In this document: one piece after another, positions 61,155 through 64,000 of the stretch
Position numbering within the stretch: position 1 is the first letter of the stretch
Layout of the letters: each line of letters opens with the position of its first letter
Origin: Chiridota heheva
Lineage: Eukaryota > Echinodermata > Holothuroidea > Apodida > Chiridotidae
Assembly: GCA_020152595.1 (NCBI GenBank)
Contig: JAIGNY010000316.1
Coordinates: forward strand, 276,501 to 340,500
Direction of reading: 5' to 3'
DNA: 64,000 nt
The notes under the pieces: model-generated
What the model saw: the letters and a program-made list of their open reading frames with translations, nothing else
The model's database searches: none
What the model was told of the DNA's origin: nothing
Translations under genes and position numbers: made by a program

Positions 61155-61525
61155 GCCAATTGGGCATTAATTATTCGTATCAAAATGTAATAAATCGCAT
61201 CGGACTTTAGTCAATCGTCTAGGGTTTTAGTCCATCGCATCGGACTTAACTCAATCGCACTTTACGCGATCGCTCTTTAGTCCATCGCACTTAACTCAAT
61301 CGCACTTTAGTCCTTTGCACTTTAGTCCATCGCATCGGACAAACATCCATCACATCGGACTTACATCTATCACATCAGACTTGCATCCATCACATCGGAC
61401 TTTTCTCAATCGCACGATGGACGAAAGTGCAATTGAGTAAAGTCCGATGCGATGGACTAAAAGTGCGATTGAGTAAAGTGCGATTGCCTTAAGTTCGATG
61501 CAATTAATTATTGCCTTATAAGCGT
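61155..61525. repeat. Palindromic array of CATCGGACTTTAGTC units
   Basis: Units of 15-20 bp (CAATCGCACTTTAGTCCATC, CGCATCGGAC) run in one direction to about 61410, then invert (GCGATGGACTAAAAGTGCGA). The outer ends GGGCATTAATTATT and AATTAATTATTGCC are also inverted, so the whole could fold as a hairpin. Confidence 0.85.
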
Positions 61526-61689
61526 TCTATAGTTTACAGAGTTATTACGTTTCAAAGATTTCCCCAGTCAATCCCCAAACTCGAGGTATATGCATGGGGC
61601 TTATTTCAAGGAGTCCATTCAAACTGACCGGGATGAAGTAGTTGTTTTCATGTGACGTGCATCGTCATTAACATGAAGAGTTCGTCACG

Positions 61690-62428
61690 TATACGACGGT
61701 TTAAATTTTGGTTGTGTTGATCAAGAAAGGGATCTAGGTGTTGTCATTACTAGCAATCTGAAGCCTTCTAAACAGTGTGCTTTAGCAGCTGCAAAGGCAA
61801 ATAGGGTGCTTCGTTTGATTAGAAGAAATGTTTGTTTTCTTGTTAGAGAGGTTGTTCTTAATTTGTATAAGCAGTTAGTCAGGTCTCCCCTTGAGTATGC
61901 TATTTAGGCTTGGACGGTCCCTTTTGTGAGAAGGATAAGTTCATTTTGGAGCAGGTTCAATGCAGAGCCACTAGACTTATTCCCGAAGTAAGGAATCTCT
62001 ATTATGAATCTAGGTTGCGAATTCTTGGTTTGACCACGCTTGAGTTGAGAAGAGCACGTGGCGATATGATTCAGGTTTTTAAATTCCTATCATGTAGTAT
62101 GCTTTGCCTTCCTGTTATTTCTTGCATGTTTCAGCTAATCCTCATGTGACACGTGGTAACAGTTTGAAATTGACCAAAGAGCTCACACGGATAGATATTC
62201 AGTGTTTTAGCTTTTCGCAAAGAGTTGTTACTGTTAATGAGTGGAATGGTTTGCATGAGTGGGTAGTTAGCTCCGTTTCTGTTCACAAGTTCAAAGTCAA
62301 CATTGATAAGTTCTTTACTAACTCTGGGCGTGTTTGATTTTTTTCTTTGTGGTGGTGGTGTTAGTTTGGGATTTGTATGGGGTGACTAACCCTCTTAACC
62401 CGTATTCTTGTTATGTTATGTTATGACG
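61690..62428 (+). pseudogene. CR1/L2-like LINE, 3' end of reverse transcriptase
   Basis: DQERDLGVVITSNLKPSKQC, AKANRVLRLIRRNV, LYKQLVRSPLEYAI, then after a stop and shift ILEQVQCRATRLIPEVRNLY, RLRILGLTTLELRRARGDMI and, after another shift, TRGNSLKLTKELTRID and FSFSQRVVTVNEWNGL. This is the C-terminal part of CR1/L2-type ORF2 in the correct order. The tail has a TTATG microsatellite (about 62408-62425). 5'-truncated and inactive. Confidence 0.87.
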
Positions 62429-62429
62429 T

Positions 62430-63425
62430 AAAACGTTTGAATCTTTGCACTCAGAACGTATTAGAAATTGGCACGTTGCAACGCACAAGGTAAACATTGG
62501 CCTAATGTTACATGCGGGGGAAAAAAGAGGATAGGCCTAACGTTAGGGCTTACTTATTCTTTTCTCCTTTTTTGAGCAACGAAATGGAGTACAGTTATAA
62601 GAATGTGGTAGTACTACTTGTGGAGTGTAGCAATAATTGCGGGCATGGCAAATGTATCATTAACATACAGTATAAACACAGGTAACGCAACGTGATGGAA
62701 TTCAGTTTTTGATTGGAATTTTGGATATCTGAACTTAAATTTCAAATAGCCAAAATAATTCCAGATATCCGAATTCAATTTCAGATACCCAGAAATTAAT
62801 TAAAAATATCTAAAATTAATTTAGAATATCCGAAATTAATTTCAGATATCTGTAATTCCAGATGAAATGATAAAATGGCGTTCCATACATATTTTGAGGT
62901 GATGTTAAATCAGGTGACACGTTTTAACCTATAGCGTTTGCGCATTTCCCGTAAGCTTGTGGGCCTAATTTTTCAATCAAAATAGCTCTGCATTTGCCGT
63001 GCTCATGACCGTTTTGCCAAATTTTTTGTTCAAACCTCTTTCGAAAGACGTGAATAAGTAAATTTTCCCTCACATAGTTAAAAATCTGCTTGCATGAAAA
63101 GTATTTTACGACATAACGGGGAAGAATTTAAAGGCGTAAATTTTCCAGTTTCAACTTGTAACATTCTTTTCGTCCTTAATTATCATGATTTTTCAAACAA
63201 TCATTAGTTTTTCAAACAAATGAACATAATTATTCAATGTTACACTAAAAGTTTTGGAAAAATGATGGAATTTTATCGGAGCTTTGACTATGAAATCATC
63301 GTTGGCAAATGCATGATTTAACTAATTACATATTAATAAAACCGAGTGGAAAAGAAACGACTTTTCAGGGTTTGGGGACTGACTGCACCAGTGGCTTGAA
63401 AAGTGGCACACATATAATGTCATAC
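62430..63425. other. No gene seen; ATATCCGAAATTAATTTCAG array
   Basis: From about 62725 to 62860, degenerate units of about 20 bp based on CAGATATCCGAAATTAATTT. The rest is AT-rich. Confidence 0.6.
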
Positions 63426-63427
63426 TT

Positions 63428-63612
63428 GTACACTCTAAAAAAGAATTTTTCAAATTTGACCGAGAGTACATGGTCAACTATACACTATAAAATGATCGAA
63501 TCTGACCATTATGGTTAAATGCGTTGTTGAGATTTGACCATAGTTAGATCGGCGCATACATAGCATACTTGACCGTGTCTTTGTCAAGTTTGACCATTCC
63601 TTTTAGAGTGCT
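63428..63612. mobile_element. Small TIR element, CACTCTAAAA ends
   Basis: Left end CACTCTAAAAAAGAATTTTT, right end, read backwards, CACTCTAAAAGGAATGGTCA. TTTGACC/GGTCAA blocks recur inside in both directions. About 185 bp, non-coding; target duplication not clear. Confidence 0.7.
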
Positions 63613-63699
63613 GCAGATTCAAGACAATTTGTTTTCTTTATCTCTGTAAAAAATAAAGTTTTATTTAGTGTTAGCTACATGAGCAGAGGGCAAAACATG

Positions 63700-64000
63700 T
63701 TCTTGCAAAGTGAATGCTATACCCCATCTCAATGATTAAACACAAGTGTAATTTAGTTTTGATTCTTTAAATGAATTTATTAGTTTTAATCTAGTTTTAA
63801 TTCTTTAAATGAATTAAACTTAATACTTTTAATTTAGTTTTAATTCTTCAAATTGAATTTAATAGTTTTTAATAATTTTTAAATTAGTTTTTTTAGTTTT
63901 AATTCTTTAAATAAATTTAATAGTTTTAATAGTTTTAAAATTTAGTTTTAATTCTTTTTTTTAAATGATTTAATAGTTTTTTTGATTTGATTTTTTAATT
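63700..64000. repeat. AT-rich degenerate array at the window end
   Basis: Units of about 35-45 bp built from TTTAGTTTTAATTCTTTAAA and GAATTTAATAGTTTTAAT; it runs off the window. Confidence 0.8.

Overview
The window looks like intergenic and intronic DNA from a large, AT-rich animal genome, most plausibly a marine invertebrate. An echinoderm-like deuterostome is a guess from repeat style only. Evidence: spliced exons with GT..AG borders, decayed LINEs of several clades, tRNA-derived SINEs, many small terminal-inverted-repeat elements and very large minisatellite blocks. There is no bacterial-style gene packing, no rRNA and no convincing intact tRNA. Most open reading frames here are artefacts of tandem repeats whose unit is a multiple of 3, or of AT-rich sequence.

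Protein-coding content is small. The one solid gene starts at about 52.5 kb on the + strand: three exons (52543-53008, 54454-55308, 58271-58615), all joined in phase 0. They encode a signal peptide and most of a Venus-flytrap ligand-binding domain like that of metabotropic glutamate receptors (class C GPCR). The cysteine-rich and seven-helix parts must lie beyond the window. By my alignment nearly all canonical glutamate-contact residues are replaced and a Ser/Thr/Asn-rich insert splits the domain, so I read it as a divergent, probably non-glutamate receptor. A second, weaker candidate is a single phase-0 internal exon at 1388-1582 of unknown family.

Layout. 0-9.7 kb: two TTAA-flanked small element families (137-649, about 2268-2650, 7735-8744), another TIR element (1801-2105), SINE and LINE ends, and a 560-bp direct duplication. 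9.8-13.4 kb: a 24-bp minisatellite with higher-order 424- and 848-bp duplications. 13.7-14.9 kb: a broken LINE reverse transcriptase. 15.7-17.8 kb: a 15-bp AT-rich satellite. 21-35.5 kb: LINE fragments, a GC-rich 19-bp array, two opposed copies of the first TTAA family, SINEs (one with a 13-bp target duplication), a 52-bp satellite, and a TIR element whose own end has been amplified into a 33-bp array. 38-52 kb: fold-back repeats, a hAT-like small element, TA microsatellites, an L1-like LINE tail and a 13-bp array with two sequence domains. 52.5-64 kb: the receptor gene, whose introns hold three fold-back repeats in a row (one with a nested hAT-like insertion), an RNase H-bearing LINE, a palindromic array and a CR1/L2-like LINE tail.

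The mobile elements show a readable history: families present in several copies, TIRs seeding satellites, and elements inserted into elements. No operon, CRISPR array or defence system is visible.
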